Positions 25,828 through 34,835 are shown, counted from the stretch's first letter. The stretch: DNA of 51,548 nt from Bradyrhizobium aeschynomenes (GCF_013178945.1 NZ_JABFDM010000001.1:994178-1045725), one strand, 5' to 3'. Notes: a model not told the origin generated them from the sequence alone. Program-made: numbers and translations.

Positions 25828-25860
25828 GGCTTCCCACACGGCCTCGCCGTGCGGGAAGCC
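25828..25860. other. Hairpin between binding-protein and permease genes
   Basis: Fifteen-base arms (25828-25842 and 25846-25860) pair at 14 positions around a CTC loop. No U-run follows. In binding-protein-dependent transporter operons such hairpins usually protect the upstream mRNA, so that the binding protein is made in excess of the membrane components. That role is assumed here by analogy. Confidence 0.55.
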
Positions 25861-25931
25861 TGTCGGCCGTATGCCGATCGGCCAGGGAATGAACGGCAAG
25901 GGCATCGAAGCCCGACATTCGCGAGTGCGCC

Positions 25932-26879
25932 GTGCTTGAACTCATCGTCATCTCCACCCTCAACGGCGTGCTGTTCGGCATGCTGCTGTTCCTGCTGTCG
26001 AGCGGGTTGACCGTCATCTTCAGCATGATGGGGGTGCTCAATTTCGCCCATGCCAGCTTCTACATGCTGGGCGCGTTCTTCGGCTTCCAGCTCACCAGAT
26101 GGCTGGGCTTCTGGCCGGCGCTGCTGCTGGCGCCGCTTTTGGTCGGGGCCATCGGGATGGCCGTCGAGCGTTACGGCCTGCGCAACACGCACAAGCATGG
26201 CCACGTTGCCGAACTGCTGCTGACCTTCGGCCTCGCATTCGCCATCGAGGAAATCGTCTCGATGATCTGGGGCAAGACGCCGCTCGACTATCGCGTCCCG
26301 GCGCTGCTGGATTTTCCCGCGTTCACGATCTTCTCGACCAACTATCCGGCCTACAAGCTGTTCATGCTGTCGGTCTCGATCGCCATCTTCGTCGTGCTGC
26401 TGGTCGTGCTCAAGCGCACCCGTGTCGGCTTGATCGTGCAGGCGGCGCTGACACATCCGCAGATGGTGGGCCATCTCGGTCACAATGTCGGGCGCGTGTT
26501 CATGGTGGTGTTCGGGGTCGGCAGCGCGCTGGCCGGTCTCGCCGGCGTCATCGCCGGCCCCGCTTTGGTGACGCAGTCCGACATGGCCGCGGCGCTCGGG
26601 CCGATCCTGTTCGTGGTCATCGTGTTCGGCGGCCTCGGCTCGCTGCCGGGCGCCTTCATTGCCTCGCTGGTGATCGGCCTGGTACAGACCTTCGCCGTCG
26701 CCCTGAACGGCTCGCTGGCGAGCGCCTTCGGCCCGCTCGATCCCTCCGCCGGGCCATCGGTGCTCACCGACATCTGGAACGTCACGATCGCGCAGGTCGC
26801 GCCGATCGTTCCGTACCTGCTGCTGGTGCTCGTGTTGATCGTGCGTCCGGTGGGCCTGATGGGGACTCGTGAATCATGA
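25932..26879 (+). CDS. livH: ABC transporter permease LivH
   Basis: A 315-residue membrane protein with about eight hydrophobic segments. It contains the LivH-type block GLTVIFSMMGVLNFAHASFY near the N-terminus and VIVFGGLGSLPGAFIASLVI near residue 235, the conserved coupling region of this permease class. It starts with GTG at 25932. The stop overlaps the livM start as ATGA. It forms the inner-membrane channel together with LivM. Confidence 0.95.
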   Translation: MLELIVISTLNGVLFGMLLFLLSSGLTVIFSMMGVLNFAHASFYMLGAFFGFQLTRWLGFWPALLLAPLLVGAIGMAVERYGLRNTHKHGHVAELLLTFGLAFAIEEIVSMIWGKTPLDYRVPALLDFPAFTIFSTNYPAYKLFMLSVSIAIFVVLLVVLKRTRVGLIVQAALTHPQMVGHLGHNVGRVFMVVFGVGSALAGLAGVIAGPALVTQSDMAAALGPILFVVIVFGGLGSLPGAFIASLVIGLVQTFAVALNGSLASAFGPLDPSAGPSVLTDIWNVTIAQVAPIVPYLLLVLVLIVRPVGLMGTRES

Positions 26880-28168
26880 CGGCAGCAGCGACCCCGGCCT
26901 CGCCCTTGTCGGCGAAACCCGCCGGCTCCCACCTCCGCTTCTACGCCCTCTGGCTGCTCGGCATCGCCGTGCTGATCATTCTGCCGCTGCTGTTCAGCTC
27001 GGGCGGATCGCTGACCTCGTTCAGCCTGATCGGGATCGCGATCGTCTTCGCGCTCTCTTACAACATCCTGCTCGGCCAGACCGGACTGCTGTCGTTCGGC
27101 CACGCAGTTCACTATGGCCTCGGCGGCTTTGCCGCCAGCCATATGATGAACGCGGTGGTCGCGCATGGCTGGCCGCTTCCGCTGCCGTTCATTCCGCTGT
27201 TCGGCGGGTTGGGCGGGCTCGCCTTCGCCATCCTCCTCGGCTGGGTCATGACCAAGCGCGCCGGCACGGTGTTCGCGATGATCTCGCTCGGCATCGGCGA
27301 GCTCGTGGCGTCGTCGTCGCTGATCCTGCGTTCGGTGTTCGGCGGCGAAGCCGGCATCACGACCGACCGCACGACCTTGCCGCGCATGTTCGGCTGGACC
27401 TTCGGGCCGCAGCTGCAGGTCTATTACCTCATCGCGTTCTGGCTGGTGCTGTCGGCGATCGCGATGTACGCGCTGACCCGGACGCCGCTGGGGCGGATCA
27501 GCAACGCCGTTCGCGACAATCCCGAGCGCGTCCAGTTCATTGGCTATGATCCGCACGTCGTCCGCTATCTCGCGTATTGTTTTGCCGGCTTCTTCGCAGG
27601 CGTCGCGGGTGGTCTCGCCGCGATCAGCTTCGAGATCGCCAATTCCGCCTATCTCGGCGCGATCCAGTCGGGCCTCGTGCTGTTTTCGACCTTCATCGGC
27701 GGGACGGCCTATTTCTTCGGTCCGATCCTCGGCGCCATCCTGGTGACCTATCTCCAACTCGGCCTGACGAGCCTCACCAGTGTCTGGCAGCTCTATTTCG
27801 GCATCATCTTCATCGGCATCGTCATGTTCTCGCCCGGCGGCATCGCCGGCCTGTTGATGATGCACCGGCCGCTGATCCTGGCCGGGACATTCGGAATGAT
27901 GATCCCGTCCTATCTCCTGGCCATCGTGCCGACCGCGGCGCTCGCCTGCGGCGTCATCCTGACCATCGAGACGGTCGCGCGCTACTCCGGCGGCGACGCG
28001 ATCAACCTATTCGGTGTGGCGTTCAATCCGCAATCTCCGGTGACGTGGGCTGTCGCCGCAGTCCTGGTGGTCGGTGGCTTCTTCATCGCACGGTCGACCT
28101 GGCAGCGGATCGCCGAAGCCTGGGACAGGGCCGCCACTGTGGCGCGTGACCGGGGGTATTTGGCATGA
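26876..28168 (+). CDS. livM: ABC transporter permease LivM with C-terminal extension
   Basis: A 430-residue membrane protein. The first 325 or so residues match LivM: YNILLGQTGLLSFGHAVHYG, ERVQFIGYDPHVVRYLAYCFAG, then GPILGAILVTYLQ. About 100 further residues contain two more hydrophobic stretches (around 340-365 and 385-400) and a basic tail; typical LivM proteins are 300-350 residues. Start and stop overlap both neighbours by 4 bp, so the reading frame end is real and not a read-through artefact. Confidence 0.93.
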   Translation: MTAAATPASPLSAKPAGSHLRFYALWLLGIAVLIILPLLFSSGGSLTSFSLIGIAIVFALSYNILLGQTGLLSFGHAVHYGLGGFAASHMMNAVVAHGWPLPLPFIPLFGGLGGLAFAILLGWVMTKRAGTVFAMISLGIGELVASSSLILRSVFGGEAGITTDRTTLPRMFGWTFGPQLQVYYLIAFWLVLSAIAMYALTRTPLGRISNAVRDNPERVQFIGYDPHVVRYLAYCFAGFFAGVAGGLAAISFEIANSAYLGAIQSGLVLFSTFIGGTAYFFGPILGAILVTYLQLGLTSLTSVWQLYFGIIFIGIVMFSPGGIAGLLMMHRPLILAGTFGMMIPSYLLAIVPTAALACGVILTIETVARYSGGDAINLFGVAFNPQSPVTWAVAAVLVVGGFFIARSTWQRIAEAWDRAATVARDRGYLA

Positions 28169-28914
28169 CCGCCGCCATCGAAGTCCGCGCCGTCGAGAAG
28201 CGCTTCGGCAATGTCAGCGTCATCCGCGACCTCAATCTCAGCGTCGCCAAGGGTGAGCGCCACGCCATCATCGGTCCGAACGGTGCCGGCAAGTCCACCA
28301 CGTTCAACCTGATCAGCGGCCACATCCGGCCGAGTTCGGGCGAGGTGCGATTGAACGGCGCGGTCATCTCGGGCCTGCGGCCGTTCGAGATCAACCGCCG
28401 CGGCCTGTCGCGCTCGTTCCAGGTCACCAACGTGTTTTCCCGCATGACGGTGTGGGAGAACGTCCGGTGTGCCGTGCTGTGGGCGACCGGGCATCGCTAC
28501 GCGTTCTGGAAGAACGTGGACAGTCTGCCGGAGGTGCGCGAGCGGACCGCGGAGATCCTCGACGACATCCATCTCACCCATCGGCGTGACGTTCCCGCGG
28601 GACTCTTGACCTATGCCGAGCAGCGCGAACTCGAGATCGGCGTCACCATCGCCAGCGGCGCGACGGTGGTGATGCTCGACGAGCCGACTGCCGGCATGAG
28701 CAACGCGGAAACGGAGCGCGCCGTGGCCTTGATCCGGCGGCTCACCGAGGGGCGGACGCTGGTGATCGTCGAGCACGACATGAGCGTGGTGTTCGGCCTC
28801 GCCGATCGCATCTCGGTCCTGGTCTACGGCCACATCATCGCGTCGGGCACGCCGGAGGAGATCCGCCGTGATCCGAAGGTGAGGGAAGCCTATCTCGGCG
28901 AGGAGGCCCACTGA
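28165..28914 (+). CDS. livG: ABC transporter ATP-binding protein LivG
   Basis: A 249-residue ATPase with Walker A GPNGAGKS (residues 37-44) and a signature region LTYAEQRELEIG in place of the canonical LSGGQ, as is usual in LivG. Walker B is VVMLDEPTAGM and the switch is VEHDM. It energises the transporter with LivF at the cytoplasmic face. The stop and the livF start share one base (TGATG). Confidence 0.95.
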   Translation: MTAAIEVRAVEKRFGNVSVIRDLNLSVAKGERHAIIGPNGAGKSTTFNLISGHIRPSSGEVRLNGAVISGLRPFEINRRGLSRSFQVTNVFSRMTVWENVRCAVLWATGHRYAFWKNVDSLPEVRERTAEILDDIHLTHRRDVPAGLLTYAEQRELEIGVTIASGATVVMLDEPTAGMSNAETERAVALIRRLTEGRTLVIVEHDMSVVFGLADRISVLVYGHIIASGTPEEIRRDPKVREAYLGEEAH

Positions 28915-29609
28915 TGCTCGAAGTCAGAAACCTCCACGCCTATTACGGCAAGAGCCACATTCTCCAAGGCGTCGATCTCGACGTCGCCGCGGGCGAAGTG
29001 GTGAGCCTGCTTGGCCGCAACGGCGTCGGACGCTCGACCACCGTGAAGGCGATCATGGGCGAGGTCAGTCCTCACGGGACGATCCGCTTCAAGGGCAGGG
29101 ACATTGCCGGCTTGCCGAGCTACAAGATCGCCCGGCTCGGGCTCGGCTACGTGCCCGAGCATCGCGACATCTTCCCGAGCCTGACCGTTCGGCAAAACCT
29201 CGTGCTCGGCATCAAGGATATCAGGCGGCCGGGCAAGTGGCGCCTTCAGGACATGCTCGACATGTTTCCCAATCTCGCCGCGCGCGCCGATACGCCCGCC
29301 GGCGTCTTGTCGGGCGGCGAGAAGCAGATGCTCACCACCTGCCGGACCTTGATGGGCGATCCCGACCTGATCATGATCGATGAGCCAACCGAAGGCCTGG
29401 CGCCGCTGATCGTGCAGCAGGTCGGCGATCTGATCGCGCGGATCGCGGTGGCCGGCGTCGCGATCCTGCTGGTCGAGCAGAAGCTCTCGATTGCGATGCG
29501 CATCTCCAAGCGCGTCTACGTGATGGGTCACGGCCGCGTCGTGTTCGAGGGAACACCGGACCAGCTCAAGGCCGACACCGCGGTGCGCCAGGAGTGGCTC
29601 GAAGTCTGA
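28914..29609 (+). CDS. livF: ABC transporter ATP-binding protein LivF (Walker A Lys replaced by Arg)
   Basis: A 231-residue LivF-type ATPase with signature LSGGEKQ, Walker B LIMIDEPTEGL and a Q-loop region around SLTVRQNL. The Walker A loop reads GRNGVGRST, so the normally invariant lysine is arginine (R40, codon CGC at 29031). Everything else looks functional. I believe this substitution recurs in a LivF subgroup, in which case it is inherited and not a local lesion. It is the last gene of the operon. Confidence 0.94.
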   Translation: MLEVRNLHAYYGKSHILQGVDLDVAAGEVVSLLGRNGVGRSTTVKAIMGEVSPHGTIRFKGRDIAGLPSYKIARLGLGYVPEHRDIFPSLTVRQNLVLGIKDIRRPGKWRLQDMLDMFPNLAARADTPAGVLSGGEKQMLTTCRTLMGDPDLIMIDEPTEGLAPLIVQQVGDLIARIAVAGVAILLVEQKLSIAMRISKRVYVMGHGRVVFEGTPDQLKADTAVRQEWLEV

Positions 29610-30249
29610 CGGTCGCAGAGTTTGGGGACGGTCACCTGCCACAGAAGTGTCATCCAGCAGCATTGTGAGTCCGAGTAGGTTTTTGCAGTGAGACCGAAAT
29701 TTGGACCACCGATGACGAGAGTTCTGCGCCTCTGATCACGGTGGCGGGCTGGTTGCGCCAGCGCGGTTATGCAGCAAAATAGGGGGATTGTTGCCGATCG
29801 CGCGTTGCGGTGCGCGACGCCGCGTCCGGAATTCCGCCCGACTTCGACCACGCGATGCCCGACGTGCGGGAGGGGGAGCGGTCGGGCAAGCCACATTTCA
29901 TGCGCTACCTTAAAGCGATTCCAGCGGCATCGCCGTCGAATTCGATTGATGCATCACGGCGTGATCAGCATGATACCGGCTCTCGATTGTCTTGAGCGAC
30001 GAAGTCCTCGTCGTTTTGACAGCTGCCGGACTCGTCATTGGCGCGCGGAGTGGGATGAGCGTCGAGCGCTGGTCGTGCGCGCGCTTTCGGTCGTCTGCAG
30101 GTTTCCGGATTGTCGGATTTCGATCGTGGTCGATCCCTCCCGCCAGCGTCCCAGATGCAGGTGGTCGCGATGCCGAGATTCGATGCAAATGTCTGGCGCT
30201 GTTGGGCGCCGGGCGCTGTGGGTGGTGAAGCAAGGTAGGTTCGAGCGCA
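29610..30249. other. 640-bp intergenic region, no supported gene
   Basis: Short open frames exist on both strands but have no ribosome sites or recognisable sequence. Around 29694-29780 a plus-strand frame ends in a plausible protein-like tail (ITVAGWLRQRGYAAK, then a stop). It is blocked upstream by a stop and could be a gene relic. Base composition drops toward AT between 29640 and 30000, in line with decayed or regulatory sequence. It separates the transporter operon from the iron locus. Confidence 0.5.
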
Positions 30250-31374
30250 ATGCGGCTGTGGATTCAGGTTCACACGTGGACGTCGCTGATCAGCATGATC
30301 TTTCTGCTGATGCTGTGTCTGACGGGACTTCCGCTGATCTTCCATGACGAGATCAGCCACTATCTCGAGGACGAGATTTCCGCGCCCGCGATGCCGCCGG
30401 GCACTCCCGTTCTGCCGCTCGATCGCCTGATCGCCTCGGCCAGGCAGCAATTGCCCGAGCAGTACGTCATGTTCGTGGCCGTGAAGGAAACCGAGCCGCT
30501 CGTCGTCGTCGCGATGTCGCCGACTGCCATCCCGGTGCCGGGCCAGTTTCATCGGCTGACCGTCGATACCCGCACCGGTGTCGTCCTCGGCGAGGAGCCG
30601 CCGCGACAGGACGTCATGGATATCATCCTGCGCATGCACAGGGATATGTTCACGGGCCTGCCCGGTGAGCTCTTTCTCGGTCTGATGGGATTGGTGTTCG
30701 CCGTGTCCATCGTCTCGGGCGTCGTGGTCTATTGGCCGTTCATGCGGCGTCTGCAATTTGGAACGGTACGGGATCGCTCGACACGCCTCAAATGGCTCGA
30801 CATGCACAATCTGCTCGGGATCGTCACGGTGAGCTGGACGCTTGCGGTCGGCGTGACCGGCACCATTAACACGCTCGCGGTGCCGCTGTTCGATCTCTGG
30901 CGGGCTCAGACCATGCCGGCGCTGCTCGCTCCCTACCAGGGCAAACCGCTTGCCGAGGCCGCATCCGTTGAGGCTGCGGTCGACGCGGTCCGCACGGCGT
31001 TTCCTGACCGGCTGGTAGCATCCGTGACCATGCCGACGACCGCGCGGTTCGGCAGCCCGCAGCATGTGATCGTCTGGACGAAGGGCAGGACGCCATTCAC
31101 GGCGCGCATGTTCACGCCTGTGATGGTCGACGCGCGGGACAGCGCCAAGATGGTGGCGCCGCAGCTGGCCTGGTATCTGCGCGCGCTTCAAGTGTCGCGG
31201 CCGCTGCATTTTGGCGACTATGGCGGACTGCCGCTGAAGATCATCTGGGCGCTGCTCGACGTGATTACCATCATCGTGCTCTGTAGCGGTCTCTATCTCT
31301 GGGCTGCGAAGCGATGGGGCAGCAAGCGCCGGCTCGCGAGCGTCGTTGCCGCGCCGGTGACGGCGTCGCCATGA
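30250..31374 (+). CDS. PepSY-associated membrane protein (FegB-like)
   Basis: A 374-residue inner-membrane protein. The N-terminal helix block HTWTSLISMIFLLMLCLTGL, a periplasmic PepSY-like domain, a central pair of helices (GLMGLVFAVSIVSGVVVYW and LGIVTVSWTLAVGVTG) and a C-terminal helix (VITIIVLCSGLYLW) give the four-helix PepSY-TM pattern. Conserved histidines lie near the helices (HTW, MHR, DMHN). Relatives next to TonB-dependent receptors are thought to act in periplasmic reduction or processing of ferric siderophores, and FegB of Bradyrhizobium is in this family. The stop overlaps the next gene as ATGA. Confidence 0.85.
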   Translation: MRLWIQVHTWTSLISMIFLLMLCLTGLPLIFHDEISHYLEDEISAPAMPPGTPVLPLDRLIASARQQLPEQYVMFVAVKETEPLVVVAMSPTAIPVPGQFHRLTVDTRTGVVLGEEPPRQDVMDIILRMHRDMFTGLPGELFLGLMGLVFAVSIVSGVVVYWPFMRRLQFGTVRDRSTRLKWLDMHNLLGIVTVSWTLAVGVTGTINTLAVPLFDLWRAQTMPALLAPYQGKPLAEAASVEAAVDAVRTAFPDRLVASVTMPTTARFGSPQHVIVWTKGRTPFTARMFTPVMVDARDSAKMVAPQLAWYLRALQVSRPLHFGDYGGLPLKIIWALLDVITIIVLCSGLYLWAAKRWGSKRRLASVVAAPVTASP

Positions 31375-31625
31375 GCTCGTCCGCATCAACCTCAGCGCCG
31401 TCGGCCCGCATGGCGCAGCTGTCGACATGGCAGGTGTTTCGCGCGCCGTTGCTGGTCGGCATCGTCGCCGCAGCCGGCCTGGTCTTCGGCTTGTTCGGCG
31501 ACGGCATGTGGGACGGCCTGTGCTGGCTCGGACTATCGGTTCCAATCCTGCTGTCGCTGATCTACAGCGCAGGATGGAATTTCGGCTCTCAACCAGGCTC
31601 TCAGGACGTGCAGGTCGACGCGTAG
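31371..31625 (+). CDS. Small inner-membrane protein coupled to the PepSY protein
   Basis: An 84-residue protein with two hydrophobic segments (about residues 25-44 and 50-67) separated by FGDGMWDG. The start overlaps the PepSY gene by 4 bp. No family could be named. Small two-helix proteins are frequent partners of PepSY proteins in iron-uptake loci, so it probably forms a complex with that protein. Confidence 0.75.
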   Translation: MSSSASTSAPSARMAQLSTWQVFRAPLLVGIVAAAGLVFGLFGDGMWDGLCWLGLSVPILLSLIYSAGWNFGSQPGSQDVQVDA

Positions 31626-32209
31626 AGAGCGTCTTGCCGACTGGTCCCATTCTGACATCGTGACGTCGACAAGATCAGATCGCGTCGATCTGACCTCGCT
31701 CGAGACGCTCGCTGTCGCGCGTCCGCTGCATTCAGCCCATAGTCCGCCAACGCACGAGCCACGTAGAGCTGATCCCCGCGCTTGAAACAATCGGACACAA
31801 ACAGGCGCGTCAGCGGTTGCGCATCTGAATCAGATGCGGCAGAGTTGCGGCAATTTCGCAGATTTCTTGAATCAAAGAGATGCACTGATTAGTAAAGACG
31901 CGGCCGCATGGCCGGCGCCGACGTGGGAACGACCTCCTCGTCTCACGCGTGACGCTTAACACGTGCCGTTTTGCTCCAAAGCGAGTGCGTAGCTCGCAGT
32001 GAAGTGCGAGAGCCGCGCGCTTCTTTGGAAGGCTTCGAAAAAGCTGCGCGCAAAAAATCCTGCTGCAACGACAAGCCCTTGAATCGCGATCGTCGACGAA
32101 GCTGCCGCTCGTTAGACGAGTTCTACGTGCAGCGACGCCATCCTCGAATACCTGTGTGTTAGGAGCGCCGACGGACCAAGTTGGAACTTGGAATGATCGG
32201 GGTGTCAGA
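31626..32209. other. 584-bp upstream region of the siderophore receptor
   Basis: No gene is supported. It holds a perfect hairpin at 31675-31693 (8-bp arms around CGT) 50 bp after the small membrane protein. This could end that transcript, though no U-run follows. It also holds a 19-bp palindrome at 31819-31837, listed separately. The region around 31840-31900 is AT-rich and is the likely place for the receptor promoter. Confidence 0.5.
31819..31837. promoter_or_regulatory. 19-bp perfect palindrome upstream of the receptor gene
   Basis: CGCATCTGAATCAGATGCG has 9-bp perfect arms around one base, about 370 bp upstream of the TonB-dependent receptor start. It does not match the classical Fur box. 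The half-site resembles the TGCATC-type hexamers described for rhizobial Fur. An iron-responsive operator is a guess from position. Confidence 0.4.
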
Positions 32210-34540
32210 ATGATTTGTCGCGTGAAGGATAGAGACGTCGGGTTTACGATTTCATTGGGTCTTGTGAGCTCGTTGGCGCTCACGCTGAATGTCTGGGGCG
32301 TCCAACAGGCGTTCGCGCAGACCAAGCTTCCCGACGTGACGGTCGATGCGCCCAAGCCGAAGGCGCGGCAGACCGTTCAAAGAACCCAGGCGACATCGAC
32401 GCGGAACGCGCAGCGCAGGGTGGCAACGCGAAATCTCCCCCCCAGGGCTCCCGTTCCCTATGTGACGCCGTCGACAGGCACGATCGGCGCGCCGCCGTCA
32501 CCCTATGCCGGCGGCCAGGTTGCGAGCGGCGGCGGGCTCGGGCTGCTCGGCAATCGCGGCGTGATGGACACGCCCTTCAACCAGACCAGCTTTACCTCAC
32601 AGTTGATCCAGAACCAGCAGGCCCGCACCATCCGCGACGTGCTGATCAATGACCCCTCGGTGCGCACGATTCAGGCCGCCGGCGGCGGTGCCGACAGTCT
32701 GTTCATCCGGGGCTTCTACTACGACAGCGGAGATTACGCTCTCAACGGCCTTGCCGGCATCGCGCCGTATTATTCGACGGGCGCCAATTTCATCGAACGA
32801 GTCGAGCTGCTGAAGGGGCCTGCGGCCTTGCTCAACGGCATGACGGTCGGCGGCACCGGTGCGTCGAGCGGTGGTGCAGTCGGCGGCAGCGTCAATCTCG
32901 TGACCAAGCACGCGCCCGAAACCGACATCACGCAGCTGACGACGACCTACGCATCCAGAACGCAGTTCGGCGAGCAGGTCGACGTCAGCCGTCGTTATGG
33001 CGAACACAAGGAGTGGGGTGTACGGCTGAACAGCAAGTATTCGAACGGCAACACGCCGTGGGACCGGCAGACCGACGAGTTCGGCAACGCGCATCTCGCC
33101 GTCGACTATCATGGCGAGAATGTCCGCATCGATGCCGATATCGGCTATCAGGCGGACAAGCTGAATCCGCCGCTGCGATTCTTTTCGGTCGGCGCGACCA
33201 CCACCAGTATTGCGGCGCCGCCGTCATCCGGAACCAACTTCCAGATGCCGTGGGCATATTATGCGCCGACGGATTTCTTCTCGACCATCAAAGGCGAGGT
33301 GGATCTCAATGAGCACATCACGGCTTACGCTGGATTTGGCTATCACGACAGCAATATCAACTATCGCTATACGTCGCCGATTCTTGGGAACAATGGCAGC
33401 TTAACCGGAACGCCGTTGACGGGAAGCGAGACCTATAAGACGTATGCTGGTGAGGCAGGACTCCGGCTGACCGCCGACACGGGGCCGGTCAACCACGCCA
33501 TCAATGTCGGCTACTCCGTCACCGATCGCACCTACACCCAGCGTGTGGTCACCGGCACGTTGTCGGCGTCGACCCCCTGGAATCTCTATCGCGATCCGTC
33601 CAACATCGCGCTGCCTGGATTCTCGTCCACGCTGGCCGCCAACCAGATCGTCGGCGCGAATCTCTGGAGCGTCGGTGTCTCCGACACGATGTCAATTCTC
33701 GACAAGCGGATCCAGCTGACCGTTGGTGCGCGCCGGCAGACCGCGGGGACCGAGATAACGAACTATTTTGCGCCAGCTTCGAGCCGGCCTTTCGCGGACA
33801 CGTCGGTGTGGACGCCGGCGTATGCGCTCGTGATCAAGCCGGTCCAGCAGGTCTCGCTCTACGCCAACTATATCGAGGGGTTGCAGACTCCGGCCGTCGT
33901 CACGGGCAATTTCAGCAATGTGGGTACGGTATTCCCTCCCGGGCAGACCAAGCAGGTTGAGGCAGGCATCAAGGTCGATTTCGGCCGGATCACCACGACG
34001 CTGAGTGCGTTCGATATCTCGCGGCCGAGCATCATTAGCGTCTCGACCGCAGGGGTCGCGTTGCCCACTCAGGTACTCAACGGCCTGCAACGCAACACCG
34101 GGGCCGAGTTCAACGTGTTCGGCGAGGTCACGCCGACGCTGCGGTTGCTGGGCGGCGTCGCCTATACGCATGGCGTTCAGGAGAAGACGCAGGGTGGGAC
34201 GACTGACGGCAAGCGCGCGATCGGTGTGCCCGAGCTCACTGCGAATATTGGTGCCGAATGGGATACTCCGTTCGTGCGGGATCTGACCCTGACCGGGCGG
34301 TTCGTCTATACTGGAGCGCAGTATGTCAACGCCTCCAATACGCTCTCGCTGCCGGACTGGACGCGCGTCGATCTCGGGGCACGCTACACGTTCACCTCGC
34401 CATGGAACGGAAAGCCGATCGTGGTGCGAGCCAGCGTCGAGAACGTCTTCAATAAGGCGTACTGGGCGTCCGCCTATAGCGGTGTGATCACCCTGGGCGC
34501 GCCGCGTACCTATCTGGTCTCGACGACGTTCAACTTCTGA
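32210..34540 (+). CDS. TonB-dependent siderophore receptor
   Basis: A 776-residue outer-membrane receptor; MICRVKD at 32210 was chosen over 32156 because the signal peptide follows directly (SSLALTLNVWGVQQAFA). The order is a proline-rich linker; the plug domain with RTIRDVLINDPSVRT, DSLFIRGFYYDSGDYALNG and ERVELLKGPAALLNGM; a 22-strand-type barrel; and a terminal phenylalanine (VSTTFNF), required for barrel assembly. It imports a ferric siderophore with TonB energy. It is followed by a siderophore-type NRPS cluster, so the ligand may be that cluster's own product. Sequence type is the FhuA/FegA/FpvA group. Confidence 0.95.
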   Translation: MICRVKDRDVGFTISLGLVSSLALTLNVWGVQQAFAQTKLPDVTVDAPKPKARQTVQRTQATSTRNAQRRVATRNLPPRAPVPYVTPSTGTIGAPPSPYAGGQVASGGGLGLLGNRGVMDTPFNQTSFTSQLIQNQQARTIRDVLINDPSVRTIQAAGGGADSLFIRGFYYDSGDYALNGLAGIAPYYSTGANFIERVELLKGPAALLNGMTVGGTGASSGGAVGGSVNLVTKHAPETDITQLTTTYASRTQFGEQVDVSRRYGEHKEWGVRLNSKYSNGNTPWDRQTDEFGNAHLAVDYHGENVRIDADIGYQADKLNPPLRFFSVGATTTSIAAPPSSGTNFQMPWAYYAPTDFFSTIKGEVDLNEHITAYAGFGYHDSNINYRYTSPILGNNGSLTGTPLTGSETYKTYAGEAGLRLTADTGPVNHAINVGYSVTDRTYTQRVVTGTLSASTPWNLYRDPSNIALPGFSSTLAANQIVGANLWSVGVSDTMSILDKRIQLTVGARRQTAGTEITNYFAPASSRPFADTSVWTPAYALVIKPVQQVSLYANYIEGLQTPAVVTGNFSNVGTVFPPGQTKQVEAGIKVDFGRITTTLSAFDISRPSIISVSTAGVALPTQVLNGLQRNTGAEFNVFGEVTPTLRLLGGVAYTHGVQEKTQGGTTDGKRAIGVPELTANIGAEWDTPFVRDLTLTGRFVYTGAQYVNASNTLSLPDWTRVDLGARYTFTSPWNGKPIVVRASVENVFNKAYWASAYSGVITLGAPRTYLVSTTFNF

Positions 34541-34835
34541 GCGGCGGACGATTCTCGCGATGGGGCCGTCGCGCAAAGTGTGTGCGGCGGTCTTCCATTT
34601 CCACTCGTCGGCATCTGCCTATCGCGCATAGGGCCGCGCGCATATCGATGCATATTTGGGACGGGCGATCGGAGAATAGTCGCATTTCATCGAATGCACC
34701 CTGATGTTGAAACGTTGGCCGTAGGTCACCTTGGAGAGATTAAAAACTTCGATCAGCGGTATCACTTTGACTGTCATTCGCAACTGCATTACTCGTAGTT
34801 CAGCAACGTAGCTTGTTAGTTGGGAGTAGCCGGAC
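34541..34835. other. Promoter region of the NRPS operon
   Basis: The 295-bp gap between the receptor gene and mbtH is distinctly AT-richer than its surroundings in its second half and contains no gene. It should carry the promoter of the mbtH-thioesterase-hydroxylase-NRPS operon. A Fur-box-like element sits at 34768-34782. TTAAAAA at 34740-34746 could serve a PvdS/OrbS-type ECF sigma factor, but the second half of such a promoter is unconvincing. Confidence 0.5.
34768..34782. promoter_or_regulatory. Possible Fur-like box upstream of mbtH
   Basis: Read on the minus strand, TGCGAATGACAGTCA agrees with the 7-1-7 Fur consensus at about 9 or 10 of 15 positions and keeps the TG...AAT / TCA ends. 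It lies 54 bp upstream of the mbtH start. It is weak as a match, but the position and the siderophore context support iron regulation. Confidence 0.35.

Noticed and set aside
29640..29780. Insertion-sequence or gene remnant after livF
   Set aside because: A short protein-like tail ends near 29786, but no terminal repeats, transposase motif or target duplication could be seen, so it is only noted under the intergenic region.
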